This document shows positions 53,694-62,914 of a stretch of 64,000 nucleotides of DNA, piece after piece; position 1 is the first letter of the stretch; every line of letters starts with the position of its first letter. Under the pieces are notes generated by a model, which made no database searches, was not told where the DNA came from, and was given only the letters and a program-made list of their open reading frames with translations. The stretch comes from Aureimonas ureilytica. GTDB lineage: Bacteria; Pseudomonadota; Alphaproteobacteria; Rhizobiales; Rhizobiaceae. The translations under genes and the position numbers were made by a program. The stretch is from contig NZ_LDQA01000041.1 of the NCBI RefSeq assembly GCF_001475935.1, positions 1 through 64,000 of the forward strand, in the 5' to 3' direction.

Positions 53694-55505
53694 CTAGAGC
53701 GCTTCCGACAGGCTGGCCGCCCCTGCCCCCCGGGCATTCAGGCCGGAGGTCTTCGGCCAATAGGGCAGGAAGCCTCGAATGATGCTGGAAGGAATGTCGA
53801 GCGGACGATAATCCTTCGTGTCCACGAACATCAGCGACTGCGAGCCCCGGCCGAGAAGTCCTTGGTTCTCGCTATGAATCTCGTGCGCGAGGGTAACGAA
53901 TTTGCGATTGTGCGTTTCGATGCGGATGCGCACGATGATGGGCTCGAACTCCTGCGCCTCGCGGCGGAAATCGTGCTGGAACGAGCGCGTCAGCACATAG
54001 AACGAGGTCGAGGCGAGATCGAACTCGGGCATGCACTGGTTGAAGAACAGCTCCCGCGCCTTGCCCACCCAGCGCATGTAATTGGCGAAATAGACATTCC
54101 CGACCGAATTGGTGTCGTCGTAGGTCGGCACCATGCGCATCACGAACCAGTCGCCATCGAAGCCATGCGCGGCCGAAAGCTCGGCGACTTTGCCCGCAGG
54201 CGCAAGCGGCGCGAGCTGAACCGGTTGGTTTGCCGGCTCCGAAGGCGCGTCCGGCTTGCTCGGCTGTGTTTCAGGCTCGCCGGGCTGCAACAGCATGGGC
54301 AGCGCGCCGATCAGCGCGACAAGCGCCGAGAGCCCGAGAAGGCTGGGCACCGGCCCGGCATAGCCGATCACGAAGAGCAGCATGGAGGCGAAGCCGATCA
54401 GATAGCACAGGACGCTGTCGTAGCGCCCGCGACGCCCCAGCACCCGCGCCAGAAGACAGGCCGCCGGCCCCGCAAGAAGCGTGGCGAAGGGCATCATGAG
54501 ATAGATCATCGGGAGTTGCGCCTGCACCGCCACGGCGGCAAGAGCGACGGCCAGCGCCAGAACCCAGAGCGGCGAGGCGACGAGCGAGGCCGGCACGATG
54601 GCCAGAAGCGGGCTGCTGCTGCGCGCCGTCACCCCGGCCAGAAGCCAGCGGAGCGCGGCGTAAGCGCCGTCCACCGTCGATAGGAGCGCGATCGACGCCC
54701 AGACCAGAAAGGCGCTGCCGGCGAGCCCCCCACTCCGTTCGGCCAGCGCGCCCGCCACCGAGGCCGGCTCCCAGAACCCGGAAGACGCCGCTGGCGGCGT
54801 CACCATCCCGGCCGCGACCGCGAGCCCGGCATTGAGAAGCAGAAGCCCGAAGAACAGGGCCGCCCCCAGACCGTAAGCCAGCCTCACCGAGCCGCCGGCC
54901 TTGCGGATTTCCACCGCGCGCTGCCATTGCTGCACATCGGTCCAGGGTCCGAGAAGAAAACCCACCAGCGTCGGCAGGACGAGACCGAAGAAGCGGCCAT
55001 CCAGCCCGTTGATCGCCCCGAGAAGCGGCTGACCTCCCCCTCGCAGCGTGACGAGGGCGACCAGCGCCGCGCCGACACCCAGCGGGAGGTAGAGGGCATG
55101 AAGGCGTCGGATCATGCCGATCGAAACGGCGTGGCCGATGGCGCAAGCGGCCAGAACCACGAGCCCCGCCAGAAGCGCCATGGCCGGAACTCCGCCCAGC
55201 GGCGCGAGATAGGCGACGAAGGCCTGAAGGCTCACCGCGACGGCGGCGATCTGGGCCAGAAGGAAAAGGCCGGTGAACGGCCCTTGAAGGCGGGGCCAGA
55301 GCATTGCTGGATCGCGCCCCGTCCGGCCTAGAACCCACCCGAACAGAAAGAAGCCCAAGGCGTTGGCGAGCGCGAAGGCGAAGAACCCCGTCCAGCCATA
55401 GGTTCGCGTCACATGGATCGCGTAGAAGAAGCCGAGCCCCCAGAACCAGGACAAGGCAATCGTCGGAACCCAACCGAGAGACGTACGGAGGGCGGAATGG
55501 GGCAT
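53694..55505 (-). CDS. Fusion of a multi-helix transporter-like domain and a hotdog thioesterase
   Basis: A 603-residue protein. Residues 1 to about 420 form a membrane domain of roughly 12-13 helices with sodium:solute-symporter-like traits (SWFWGLGFFYAIHVTRTYG, LGPWTDVQQWQRAVEIRKA, LLSTVDGAYAALRWLLAG). A proline-rich linker (about 425-455) leads to a 4HBT hotdog domain, residues 460-590: PTYDDTNSVGNVYFANYMRW, VGKARELFFNQCMPE, VLTRSFQHDFRREAQEFEPI, with the aspartate of the YDDTN motif likely catalytic. A cytoplasmic acyl-CoA thioesterase on a membrane domain is an unusual mix. The TM part is poorly matched to any named transporter by eye. Confidence 0.72.
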   Translation of the reverse strand: MPHSALRTSLGWVPTIALSWFWGLGFFYAIHVTRTYGWTGFFAFALANALGFFLFGWVLGRTGRDPAMLWPRLQGPFTGLFLLAQIAAVAVSLQAFVAYLAPLGGVPAMALLAGLVVLAACAIGHAVSIGMIRRLHALYLPLGVGAALVALVTLRGGGQPLLGAINGLDGRFFGLVLPTLVGFLLGPWTDVQQWQRAVEIRKAGGSVRLAYGLGAALFFGLLLLNAGLAVAAGMVTPPAASSGFWEPASVAGALAERSGGLAGSAFLVWASIALLSTVDGAYAALRWLLAGVTARSSSPLLAIVPASLVASPLWVLALAVALAAVAVQAQLPMIYLMMPFATLLAGPAACLLARVLGRRGRYDSVLCYLIGFASMLLFVIGYAGPVPSLLGLSALVALIGALPMLLQPGEPETQPSKPDAPSEPANQPVQLAPLAPAGKVAELSAAHGFDGDWFVMRMVPTYDDTNSVGNVYFANYMRWVGKARELFFNQCMPEFDLASTSFYVLTRSFQHDFRREAQEFEPIIVRIRIETHNRKFVTLAHEIHSENQGLLGRGSQSLMFVDTKDYRPLDIPSSIIRGFLPYWPKTSGLNARGAGAASLSEAL

Positions 55506-55870
55506 GATATTCGCCTTGGACGCGTAAATTCTGAATCAAAACGTCCGCGTTTGGAGGCATTTCGTCAATGATTTTTGATCAGCCATCCAGATAAATTTTC
55601 ACCCGATTGGGTGAGCACCCGGCGCGCGCCACAATAACACGAGCGATCCTTTATTGTGCGGTTGAAATAGAACGCCCTCCGCATCAATAATTCCAGATAG
55701 ATGACCGCATCGTCGCCATCGCGCCTGCGCAAACAAGCATCGTCACGGTGAGAAAACAGGCAGGTTCCCGCACCCACAACCTGAGAGCACAGCCCTGATC
55801 GATCTTCGCCTAGCCCGTGAGACAAGACCCACTTTGGTCGAGCCGGTTTGGCCGTTGGTCGGCCTGCCTC
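55506..55870. other. AT-richer intergenic region, no convincing gene
   Basis: These 365 bases separate the fusion gene from the leftward CueR-type gene. The composition is lower in GC than both neighbours. One open frame on the minus strand (55565-55825) shows no signal, domain or ribosome site and is not called. The promoter of the transporter-thioesterase gene should lie in the left part. A short inverted repeat (TCACCC...GGGTGA, 55600-55613) is visible. Confidence 0.4.
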
Positions 55871-56290
55871 TCAGACCCCTGTCAAACGCGTGGGCAGGCG
55901 AATGCGCTCACCGCTGATCTCGTCCAGAATCGGACAATCGGGACCTCGTCCCTTTTCGCAATCCTGCGTCAGGGAGGCGAGCGAACGTTTAAGGGTCTGA
56001 AGTTCCTCGATCTTGCGGTCGATCTCGATCAGGCGCCGACTGGCGAGCCGGCGAACCTCGTCGCGCTGGCTCCCCTCCCCGCCATAGAGCGCCAGCAGCT
56101 TGCGCGCCTCGTCGATCGAAAAGCCGAGCGAGCGGGAGCGCTGGAGAAAGCGCAGGACATGCACGTCGCGCTCGCCATAGTCGCGATAGCCGTTGGCCGC
56201 GCGGGCGGGCCGCACGAGACCCACATCCTCGTAATAGCGTATGGTTTTCGGCGGCAGGCCGGACCGCCGCGAAGCCTCCCCGATATTCAT
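55871..56290 (-). CDS. cueR: MerR-family regulator, CueR/HmrR-type copper sensor
   Basis: A 139-residue regulator. The N-terminal helix-turn-helix is MNIGEASRRSGLPPKTIRYY and EDVGLVRPARAANGYRDYGE, followed by a long dimerisation helix. The metal-binding loop has Cys111 and Cys119 (CEKGRGPDCPIL), the same 8-residue spacing as the Cu(I) site of CueR/HmrR. ATG 56290 is chosen over Met 56338. No copper exporter or chaperone gene is adjacent, so its targets must be elsewhere. Single-copy, leftward. Confidence 0.88.
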   Translation of the reverse strand: MNIGEASRRSGLPPKTIRYYEDVGLVRPARAANGYRDYGERDVHVLRFLQRSRSLGFSIDEARKLLALYGGEGSQRDEVRRLASRRLIEIDRKIEELQTLKRSLASLTQDCEKGRGPDCPILDEISGERIRLPTRLTGV

Positions 56291-56527
56291 CCGAACCCCC
56301 GGAGTGTTACCCTGTATCCACAGGATCGGCACAGACATGTCGCCGCCCTGTGGATCGTCAACTGTGCTCGCACCGCAACAATGAATTCTTAACCACGCAC
56401 CGGTCTAATCTTCACGTTGCCAGACATGGGTCGGAGGCGTACGGATCGGGCACCCTCAATGGGATTGCTTGTCCGGGGCTTGCGACATGATCTGCCCGCC
56501 CGCCCCGCAGCCTGCACCGGACGTTTC

Positions 56528-57295
56528 ATGAAGACCCGCTCGAATCCGCTTCTCCTCGGCGTTTGCCTCGCCGCCATGGCTGCCCTCGGTGCCTGCACGA
56601 CCACGCAGCAGCAGCGTGCCTCCATCGTCAAAGTCGCGCCTATGGCCCAGGCCTATGTCGCACCGACGGAAGAGATCAAGTCGGGCGGTCCGCTCGGCCC
56701 GGTCGAGTTGACGGCCTATGATTCCTTCGAGGATGGCGGCTTCAAGCTTCCGAAGATCCCGGCGAACAAGATCAACGCACAGTTCCTGCGCCAGCGCGTG
56801 GTCTACAATGGCGAAGGGCTGGAGCCCGGCACCGTCGTCGTCGACACGAACAACCACTTCCTCTACGTGGTCGAGCCGCAGGGCACCGCGATGCGCTACG
56901 GCATCGGCGTCGGCAAGGCCGGTTTTGCCTGGTCCGGCGAAGCGCAGATCAAGGACAAGCAGCACTGGCCGAAGTGGTTTCCGCCGGTCGAGATGATTGC
57001 GCGCCGCCCCGAACTCAAGCCTTACGGCAATGAGGTCGGCATGAATCCGGGCCTCAACAACCCGCTCGGCGCGCGCGCTCTGTATCTCTACCAGGGCAAG
57101 AAGGACACGCTGTTCCGTCTGCACGGCACGCCGGAATGGTGGTCGATCGGCAAGTCGGTCTCGTCGGGCTGCATCCGCCTGATGAACCAGGACATCGTCG
57201 ATCTCTACGACCGCGTTCCGATGAATGCCCGCGTGATCGTGCTCCAGGGCAAGGAAACGCTGGAAGATCACCGCCGCGCGGCACCGCAGAGCTAA
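56528..57295 (+). CDS. L,D-transpeptidase (YkuD family), lipoprotein
   Basis: A 255-residue cell-wall enzyme that makes 3-3 peptidoglycan cross-links or attaches proteins to peptidoglycan. It begins MKTRSNPLLLGVCLAAMAAL with lipobox LGAC (Cys23), so it is anchored as a lipoprotein. The YkuD active site is intact: LFRLHGTPEWWSIGKSVSSG followed by CIRLMNQDIVDLYDRV, with His and Cys placed as in the family. The AxxIK-like VVYNGEG and YVVEPQGTAMRYGIGVGKAG parts start the domain. ATG 56528 is chosen over ATG 56417. A strong terminator follows. Confidence 0.92.
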   Translation: MKTRSNPLLLGVCLAAMAALGACTTTQQQRASIVKVAPMAQAYVAPTEEIKSGGPLGPVELTAYDSFEDGGFKLPKIPANKINAQFLRQRVVYNGEGLEPGTVVVDTNNHFLYVVEPQGTAMRYGIGVGKAGFAWSGEAQIKDKQHWPKWFPPVEMIARRPELKPYGNEVGMNPGLNNPLGARALYLYQGKKDTLFRLHGTPEWWSIGKSVSSGCIRLMNQDIVDLYDRVPMNARVIVLQGKETLEDHRRAAPQS

Positions 57296-57322
57296 ACAGT
57301 TTCAAGAGCGGGGGACCGCTCC

Positions 57323-57358
57323 GGCCGGGCGCTTCGGGGGAAGCGCCCGGCCTTTTTT
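57323..57358 (+). terminator. Rho-independent terminator after L,D-transpeptidase gene
   Basis: GGCCGGGCGCTTC (57323-57335) and GAAGCGCCCGGCC (57340-57352) form a 13-base perfect stem, followed by TTTTTT. Confidence 0.93.
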
Positions 57359-57523
57359 ATGCGCTCTCGACTGGTCTCGGAGCCCGTCTTGCCCGACGCG
57401 CCGGGCTGTTCAGGCTACGGTTCCCCTTGCTGACGCGGGTCTCGCGCTCGGGGGCAGCGGACGGCGTTTCCGCTGCCCGCGCCGCAGCCGGCCTCCTCTG
57501 GGCGCGAAGGCTTGCAAGCCGAA

Positions 57524-58192
57524 TCACGCTGGGTTTTGCGCCGTCGCGCGGCCCTCATACGCCATCCCAACACGCAGGCAGAGCGCAAGCGTGACCGCGT
57601 TCAGCCCATGCCATAGGAAGTGCGCGCCCAGGGGCCAAGAGGGGCAGACCGCCCCGTCCGCCATGCGGAAGAGAAGCGAGAGCGTGAAGACCGCGCCCGC
57701 GCCCAGGAGCCCACGCCCCGCCGCCTTTCGGCCGATCCCCATCAACCAGAGCGCCATACCGTAGAGCGCCAGAAGCGCCGGCAGATAGGCTTCCGACGAT
57801 CCGAGAAGCGGCTCTGCCAAGGGTGCCACGAACTGGTCGAAGGCGACAAAGGCGAGAAGCCCCAGCAGCGTCAGCGGCCAGGACAGGCCGATGAGCCGCC
57901 GCAGCGCCAGCGTGAAAAAGCCGAAGATGAAGAGCGCGATGGGCAGGACATCGGCCAGAGCCGACCAGCGGTTGGCAAAGGTGTGAAACAGGAAGGAGCC
58001 GACACCGATCACGCCGACGAGCCCGATCAGAACCAGCGTGGCCCGGTCGCCCCCGCCCCTCGCCCGCCAGCGCCGGAAGGCCCAGAGCGCGGCCAGAAGA
58101 AAGGCGAGATTGGTCAGCGCGTTGACGGGCTCCGACCAGAAAGCCGCGCTGGTCCGCTCGCAATAGGCGTCGATCGGGGTGGTCCAGTCCAT
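57524..58192 (-). CDS. Ceramidase-like integral membrane protein
   Basis: A 222-residue protein with seven hydrophobic segments, of the alkaline-ceramidase-like family. It starts MDWTTPIDAYCERTSAAFWS and EPVNALTNLAFL with the typical CE and EPxNxxTN residues, has GSFLFHTFANRWSALADVLP (SxxFH and D of the metal site) and GAHFLWHGLNAVTLAL near the end. AAAGGAGGC sits ideally before ATG 58192. The substrate in bacteria is unsettled; hydrolysis of sphingolipids or other amide lipids is possible. It is next to a YqaA-type gene on the same strand. Confidence 0.82.
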   Translation of the reverse strand: MDWTTPIDAYCERTSAAFWSEPVNALTNLAFLLAALWAFRRWRARGGGDRATLVLIGLVGVIGVGSFLFHTFANRWSALADVLPIALFIFGFFTLALRRLIGLSWPLTLLGLLAFVAFDQFVAPLAEPLLGSSEAYLPALLALYGMALWLMGIGRKAAGRGLLGAGAVFTLSLLFRMADGAVCPSWPLGAHFLWHGLNAVTLALCLRVGMAYEGRATAQNPA

Positions 58193-58229
58193 GCCGCCTC
58201 CTTTCAGGGGGACGACGGGTGCCGAGCGG

Positions 58230-58685
58230 TCAACCGCCCCAGAGGCCCAGCGTCGCCAAGGCCAGAACCACATAGCGCGCGCCCTTGCCCAGCGCCACGA
58301 GCGGCACGAACCAGCGCAGCGGCACGTGCAGAAGCCCGGCGATCACGGTCAGCGCGTCGCCCACGACCGGCAGCCAGGTGAAGAGAAGCGAAGGCAGGCC
58401 GAATCGCGTGAACCAACGCTCGGCCCGCGCCAGTTGCGGACCATCGGCCGGAAACCAGCTTCGGCCCCGGTAATGCGCGAGCGAGCGCCCGCAGAGCCAA
58501 TTCACCACCGCGCCCAGCGTGTTGCCGGCGGTCGCCACCAGCACGAGGGCTATGGGCTGCCCCGTTCCGCTCGCCAGAAGCCCCACCAACACCGCCTCGG
58601 ACGAAGCCGGAAACAGCGTTGCCGCGATGAAGGCGGAGGAAAAGAGCGCCAGATAGGGCCAGACTTCGGTGATCATCGCGGACAT
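58230..58685 (-). CDS. YqaA-family membrane protein (VTT/DedA-like)
   Basis: A 151-residue inner-membrane protein related to the SNARE-associated/DedA (VTT) group. Motifs: FSSAFIAATLFPASSEAVLV, GNTLGAVVNWLCGRSLAHY, RAERWFTRFGLPSLLFTWLP and VVGDALTVIAGLLHVPLRWF. The E and R/G residues in these motifs are those of lipid-scramblase-like proteins, but YqaA's role is unknown. Met4 is an equally possible start. A ceramidase-like gene follows downstream after 37 bases, which hints at a lipid-linked pair. Confidence 0.85.
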   Translation of the reverse strand: MSAMITEVWPYLALFSSAFIAATLFPASSEAVLVGLLASGTGQPIALVLVATAGNTLGAVVNWLCGRSLAHYRGRSWFPADGPQLARAERWFTRFGLPSLLFTWLPVVGDALTVIAGLLHVPLRWFVPLVALGKGARYVVLALATLGLWGG

Positions 58686-58705
58686 GGGGCGTGGCCGGAC
58701 AGGAC

Positions 58706-58743
58706 AAGACCCGGCGGGGGCGAGAGGCCGCCGGCCGGGTCTT
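58706..58743 (-). terminator. Terminator after glcB
   Basis: AAGACCCGGC (58706-58715) and GCCGGGTCTT (58734-58743) form a 10-base stem 40 bases beyond the glcB stop. On the leftward strand a TT then GTCC follows, a short U-run. Confidence 0.6.
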
Positions 58744-58782
58744 GGCGAAATGTAGGAGCCGGGCGGGAGGCCCGGCCAGGGA

Positions 58783-60963
58783 TCAGGCGCGGCGCGCCTC
58801 GGCCTTCTTTTCGAGGCGGCGGCGATGCAGGACGGGCTCGGTATAGCCGTTCGGCTGCTCGCGCCCCTTCAGCACGAGATCGAGCGCGGCCTGGAAGGCG
58901 ATGGAGCCGTCGAAATTCGGCGCCATCGGCTGGTAGGCCGGATCGCCCGCGTTCTGCTTGTCCACGACGGCCGCCATGCGCTGCATGGTCTCGACCACCT
59001 GGGCCTCGCTCACGACGCCGTGCAGCAGCCAGTTGGCGATGTGCTGCGAGGAGATGCGGCAGGTCGCCCGGTCTTCCATTAGGCCGACATTGTTGATGTC
59101 GGGCACCTTGGAGCAGCCGACGCCGGCATCCACCCAGCGCACGACATAGCCTAGAATCCCCTGCGCATTGTTGTCGAGTTCGGCCTGCACGTCCTCCGGC
59201 GTCCAGTTCGGGCGCACGGCGACGGGAATGGTCAGGATGTCGGTGAGCTGAGTGCGCGGATGGCCCTCCAGCTTGCTCTGCACCTCGGAGACATCCACCT
59301 CGTGATAATGCGTGGCGTGAAGGGTCGCGGCCGTGGGCGACGGCACCCAGGCCGTGTTCGCGCCCGCCTTGGGATGGCCGACCTTCTGCTCCAGCATCGC
59401 GGCCATCTTGTCTGGCATGGCCCACATGCCCTTGCCGATCTGCGCATGGCCCTTGAGGCCGCAGGCGAGGCCCGTGTCGACGTTGCGGTCCTCATAGGCC
59501 TTGATCCAGGTGGAGGCCTTCATGTCCCCCTTGCGGATCATCGGCCCGAGTTCCATCGACGTGTGCATCTCGTCGCCGGTGCGGTCGAGGAAGCCGGTGT
59601 TGATGAAGACGACGCGCTTGCGGGCACGGCGGATGCATTCCTTGAGGTTGGCCGTGGTGCGGCGCTCCTCGTCCATGATGCCCATCTTGACCGTGTTGGG
59701 CTGGAGGCCGAGCGCGGCCTCGACGCGGGCGAAGATCTCGTCGGCGAACTCCACCTCGTCCGGCCCGTGCATCTTGGGCTTGACGATATAGACCGAGCCG
59801 GCGCGCGAGTTGCGCAGCCCTTCGGTCTTCTTCAAGTCGTGCAGGGCGATGGTCACGGTGAAGAGCGCGTCGAGCAGCCCTTCGGGGGCTTCCGAGCCGT
59901 CGGGCAGAAGCACGGCGGGGTTGGTCATGAGGTGGCCGACATTGCGCACCAGCATGAGCGAGCGGCCGGGCAGCGTCAGCGCGGAGCCATCGGGCGCGGT
60001 ATAGGCGCGGTCGTCCTCGAGGCGGCGGGTGACGGTCTCGCCGCCCTTCTGGAAGGTCTCCTGAAGGTCGCCCTTCATCAGGCCCAGCCAGTTGCGATAG
60101 ACGGCCGCCTTGTCTTCGGCGTCCACGGCGGCGACGGAATCCTCGCAGTCCTGGATCGTCGTGATCGCGCTTTCGAGGATGACATCGCTGATCCCGGCGT
60201 GATCGGTCTTGCCGATCGGCGAGGTCCGGTCGATGACGATTTCGAGATAGAGGCCATTGTTGTTGAAGAGCAGCGCGGTCGGCTGGCCGACCTCGCCGCG
60301 ATAGCCGGCGAACTGCTGCGGCTCGGCCAGCGGCACGAGGCGCGCGTCGCCCAGACGCGCGCAAAGCCGGCCATTCTCGATCTCGAAGCTCTTGGCATCG
60401 GTCCAGGACGCGCCGTTCAGCGGCACGGCGCGGTCGAGGAACGCGCGCGCCCAGGCCACCACCTTCGCGCCGCGCTTGGCATTGTAGCCGCGCCCGCGCT
60501 CGGCGCCATCCTCTTCGGAGATGGCGTCCGTGCCGTAGAGCGCGTCATAGAGCGAGCCCCAGCGCGCGTTCGCCGCGTTCAGCGCGAAGCGGGCATTGAG
60601 AACGGGCACGACGAGCTGCGGGCCGGCCTTGGTCGCGATCTCGGGATCGACATTCTCCGTCTCGACCGAGAAGGCCGGGCCTTCGGGCACGAGATAGCCG
60701 ATCTCGCGCAGGAAGCTTTCGGCCTCCGCGCCGTCCACCGCCGCGCCCTTATGCTCGCGGCACCAGGCGTCGATCTGGAGTTGAAGCGCGTCGCGGCGCG
60801 CCAGAAGCTCGCGATTGCGCGGGGTCAGGTCGGTCAGAAGATCGGCAAGGGCCTGCCAGAAGCGGTCGGGCTCAATGCCGGTGCCGGGCAGCGCCTCGGT
60901 CTCGGCGAACTCCTTGAGGATGGACGAAACCTTCAGGCCATGAAGCTCGACATAATCGCTCAT
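58783..60963 (-). CDS. glcB: Malate synthase G
   Basis: Condenses glyoxylate with acetyl-CoA to malate. It has 726 residues, right for the single-chain G form. Motifs: [95 protein letters not shown] and [20 protein letters not shown]. The catalytic Arg, Asp and metal Glu/Asp regions all lie in these. ATG 60963 is chosen over Met 61008. Glyoxylate from AllA is one likely source. It is divergent from the 5'-nucleotidase gene. Confidence 0.96.
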   Translation of the reverse strand: MSDYVELHGLKVSSILKEFAETEALPGTGIEPDRFWQALADLLTDLTPRNRELLARRDALQLQIDAWCREHKGAAVDGAEAESFLREIGYLVPEGPAFSVETENVDPEIATKAGPQLVVPVLNARFALNAANARWGSLYDALYGTDAISEEDGAERGRGYNAKRGAKVVAWARAFLDRAVPLNGASWTDAKSFEIENGRLCARLGDARLVPLAEPQQFAGYRGEVGQPTALLFNNNGLYLEIVIDRTSPIGKTDHAGISDVILESAITTIQDCEDSVAAVDAEDKAAVYRNWLGLMKGDLQETFQKGGETVTRRLEDDRAYTAPDGSALTLPGRSLMLVRNVGHLMTNPAVLLPDGSEAPEGLLDALFTVTIALHDLKKTEGLRNSRAGSVYIVKPKMHGPDEVEFADEIFARVEAALGLQPNTVKMGIMDEERRTTANLKECIRRARKRVVFINTGFLDRTGDEMHTSMELGPMIRKGDMKASTWIKAYEDRNVDTGLACGLKGHAQIGKGMWAMPDKMAAMLEQKVGHPKAGANTAWVPSPTAATLHATHYHEVDVSEVQSKLEGHPRTQLTDILTIPVAVRPNWTPEDVQAELDNNAQGILGYVVRWVDAGVGCSKVPDINNVGLMEDRATCRISSQHIANWLLHGVVSEAQVVETMQRMAAVVDKQNAGDPAYQPMAPNFDGSIAFQAALDLVLKGREQPNGYTEPVLHRRRLEKKAEARRA

Positions 60964-61153
60964 ACGGCGCTCCCCTCGCATGCGTCGTCGAAAAAGACGG
61001 GTCGGCAAGCTGTGTCGGCCATGCGAGGGGCCGCTGTCAAACGGACTTTATCAAGACATGGCAGGGAACGGGCTTCCCAAACCCGGCTCCGGTCGGGAAA
61101 CATGCTGGGCGGCGCGTCCCGGCGCCGCTCCGATCCATGAGGAAGGCTTGCCC

Positions 61154-62761
61154 ATGAAATCGTCCCTCTTCGGCCTTGCCGCGATTCTTCTCGCCGGCAC
61201 CGCCCTGCCCGCCGGGGCATTCGACTTGACGATCCTGCACATCAACGATTTCCACAGCCGCGTGGAGCCGATCAACAAATATGACGGTCCCTGCTCGGCC
61301 AAGGAAGCGGCCGAGAAGAGCTGCTTCGGCGGCATCGCGCGCATCGCCTCCGCCATCGAGGCCGAGCGCAAGGCGGCCGGCAGCCGCCCCGTCCTCCTGC
61401 TAGATGCGGGCGACCAGAGCCAGGGCTCGCTCTTCTACACCTATTACAAGGACAAGGATTCGGCCGAGTTCATGAACCGACTTGGCTTCGAAGCCATGGC
61501 GGTCGGCAATCACGAGTTCGACGACGGCGTGCCGGTGGCGCTAAGCTTCGCGAGCGCGGTGAAGTTTCCGATGCTGATGGCCAATGCCGACCTGTCGCGC
61601 GAGCCCGAACTCGCCAAGCTGATCAAGCCCTCCACCATCATCGAGAAGGACGGAGAGAAGATCGGCATTATCGGCCTCACCCCGCGCGACAACCAGGAGC
61701 TGACGGCGGCCGGCAAGTCGATCAATTTCACCGATCCGGTGGAAGCGGCCAAGCGCGAGGCGGAGAAACTGACGAAGGAGGGCGTCAACAAGATCATCCT
61801 TCTCAGCCATTCCGGCTACGAGGTGGACAAGCGCCTCGCGGCCGAAGTGCCGGGCCTAGACGTGATCGTCGGCGGCCATTCGCACACGCTTCTTTCTTCC
61901 ACCGACCCCAAGGCCGCCGGCCCCTACCCGACCCTTGTGAAGGGGCCGGACGGGCGCGAAGTGCCGATCGTGCAGGCCTATGCCTATTCGAAATATCTCG
62001 GCAAGCTGGACGTCACCTTCGATGACCAGGGCCATGTCACCAAGGCGGAAGGCGCGCCGATCCTGCTCGATGCCTCCGTGCCGGAGGACGAGAGCTTCGT
62101 GGCGCGTGTCGCGGAGCTTGCCAAGCCTCTGGCGGAAATCCGCAACAAGGTCGTCGCCCAGACGGCGGAGCCGATCGACGGCGCACGCGAGGTCTGCCGC
62201 AAGGCCGAATGCGCCATGGGCGATCTCGTCGCCGATGCGCTTCTCGACCGCACCAAGGATCAGGGCGTCACCATCGCCATCGGCAATGGCGGCAATGTGC
62301 GCGCCTCGATCGACGCGGGCGACGTGACCATGGGCGAGATTCTCACCGTTCTGCCCTTCCAGAACACGATCGCGACCTTCCAGCTGACCGGAGCGGACAT
62401 CAAGGCCGCGCTGGAAAACGGCGTCAGCCAGGTGGAGGACGGCGCCGGTCGCTTCCCGCAGGTGGCGGGCCTCCAGTTCGACTGGTCGCGCAAGGGGCAG
62501 GCGGGCGTCGATCGCGTCAAGGCCGTACGCGTCAAGAATGCCGCCGGCGAATGGGTGCCGATCGATCCGGCGGCCACCTATACGGTCGTCTCCAACAACT
62601 TCCTGCGCCAGGGCGGAGACGGCTATAAGGTCTTCGCCGAGAAGGCTCAGAATGCCTACGATTACGGCCCCAACATGGAGGACGCCGTGATCGCCTATCT
62701 CCAGGCGAAAGGCACGGCCTACAAGCCCTACACGGACGGGCGCATACACGAGGTCGAGTAG
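61154..62761 (+). CDS. Periplasmic 5'-nucleotidase/UDP-sugar hydrolase (UshA-like)
   Basis: A 535-residue secreted metallophosphatase. A signal peptide (MKSSLFGLAAILLAGTALPA, GAFD) precedes the calcineurin-like domain, LTILHINDFHSRVEPI, LLDAGDQSQGSLF, AVGNHEFDDGVPVALSF and VIVGGHSHTLLSS. The C-terminal 5_nucleotid_C domain has CAMGDLVADALLDRT, GNGGNVRASIDAGDVT and NNFLRQGGDGYKVF. It would dephosphorylate nucleotides outside the cell so that nucleosides can be imported, possibly by the BMP transporter above. That link is inference. Confidence 0.92.
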   Translation: MKSSLFGLAAILLAGTALPAGAFDLTILHINDFHSRVEPINKYDGPCSAKEAAEKSCFGGIARIASAIEAERKAAGSRPVLLLDAGDQSQGSLFYTYYKDKDSAEFMNRLGFEAMAVGNHEFDDGVPVALSFASAVKFPMLMANADLSREPELAKLIKPSTIIEKDGEKIGIIGLTPRDNQELTAAGKSINFTDPVEAAKREAEKLTKEGVNKIILLSHSGYEVDKRLAAEVPGLDVIVGGHSHTLLSSTDPKAAGPYPTLVKGPDGREVPIVQAYAYSKYLGKLDVTFDDQGHVTKAEGAPILLDASVPEDESFVARVAELAKPLAEIRNKVVAQTAEPIDGAREVCRKAECAMGDLVADALLDRTKDQGVTIAIGNGGNVRASIDAGDVTMGEILTVLPFQNTIATFQLTGADIKAALENGVSQVEDGAGRFPQVAGLQFDWSRKGQAGVDRVKAVRVKNAAGEWVPIDPAATYTVVSNNFLRQGGDGYKVFAEKAQNAYDYGPNMEDAVIAYLQAKGTAYKPYTDGRIHEVE

Positions 62762-62793
62762 GCGCACCGCGCTCAGGCGCATCGCAGCATGAG

Positions 62794-62838
62794 GGAACCC
62801 GCGCCGGTGCTCCGGCCTGCTGACGCGGGTTCCTTCTT
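62794..62838 (+). terminator. Terminator after 5'-nucleotidase gene
   Basis: GGAACCCGCG (62794-62803) pairs with CGCGGGTTCC (62824-62833), followed by TTCTT. The loop of about 20 bases itself holds a short CCGG-type stem. Confidence 0.75.
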
Positions 62839-62914
62839 CCACCAGCGCATGGAATTCGCTCGACCCGGCGGCGTCAGGGCCTAAAGTCCCTTTGCAAGAA
62901 GCAAGGGAGGCAAG

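Noticed and set aside
55565-55825. Open frame of 86 codons on the minus strand
   Set aside because: No ribosome site, signal sequence or domain, and composition unlike the neighbours; treated as intergenic.
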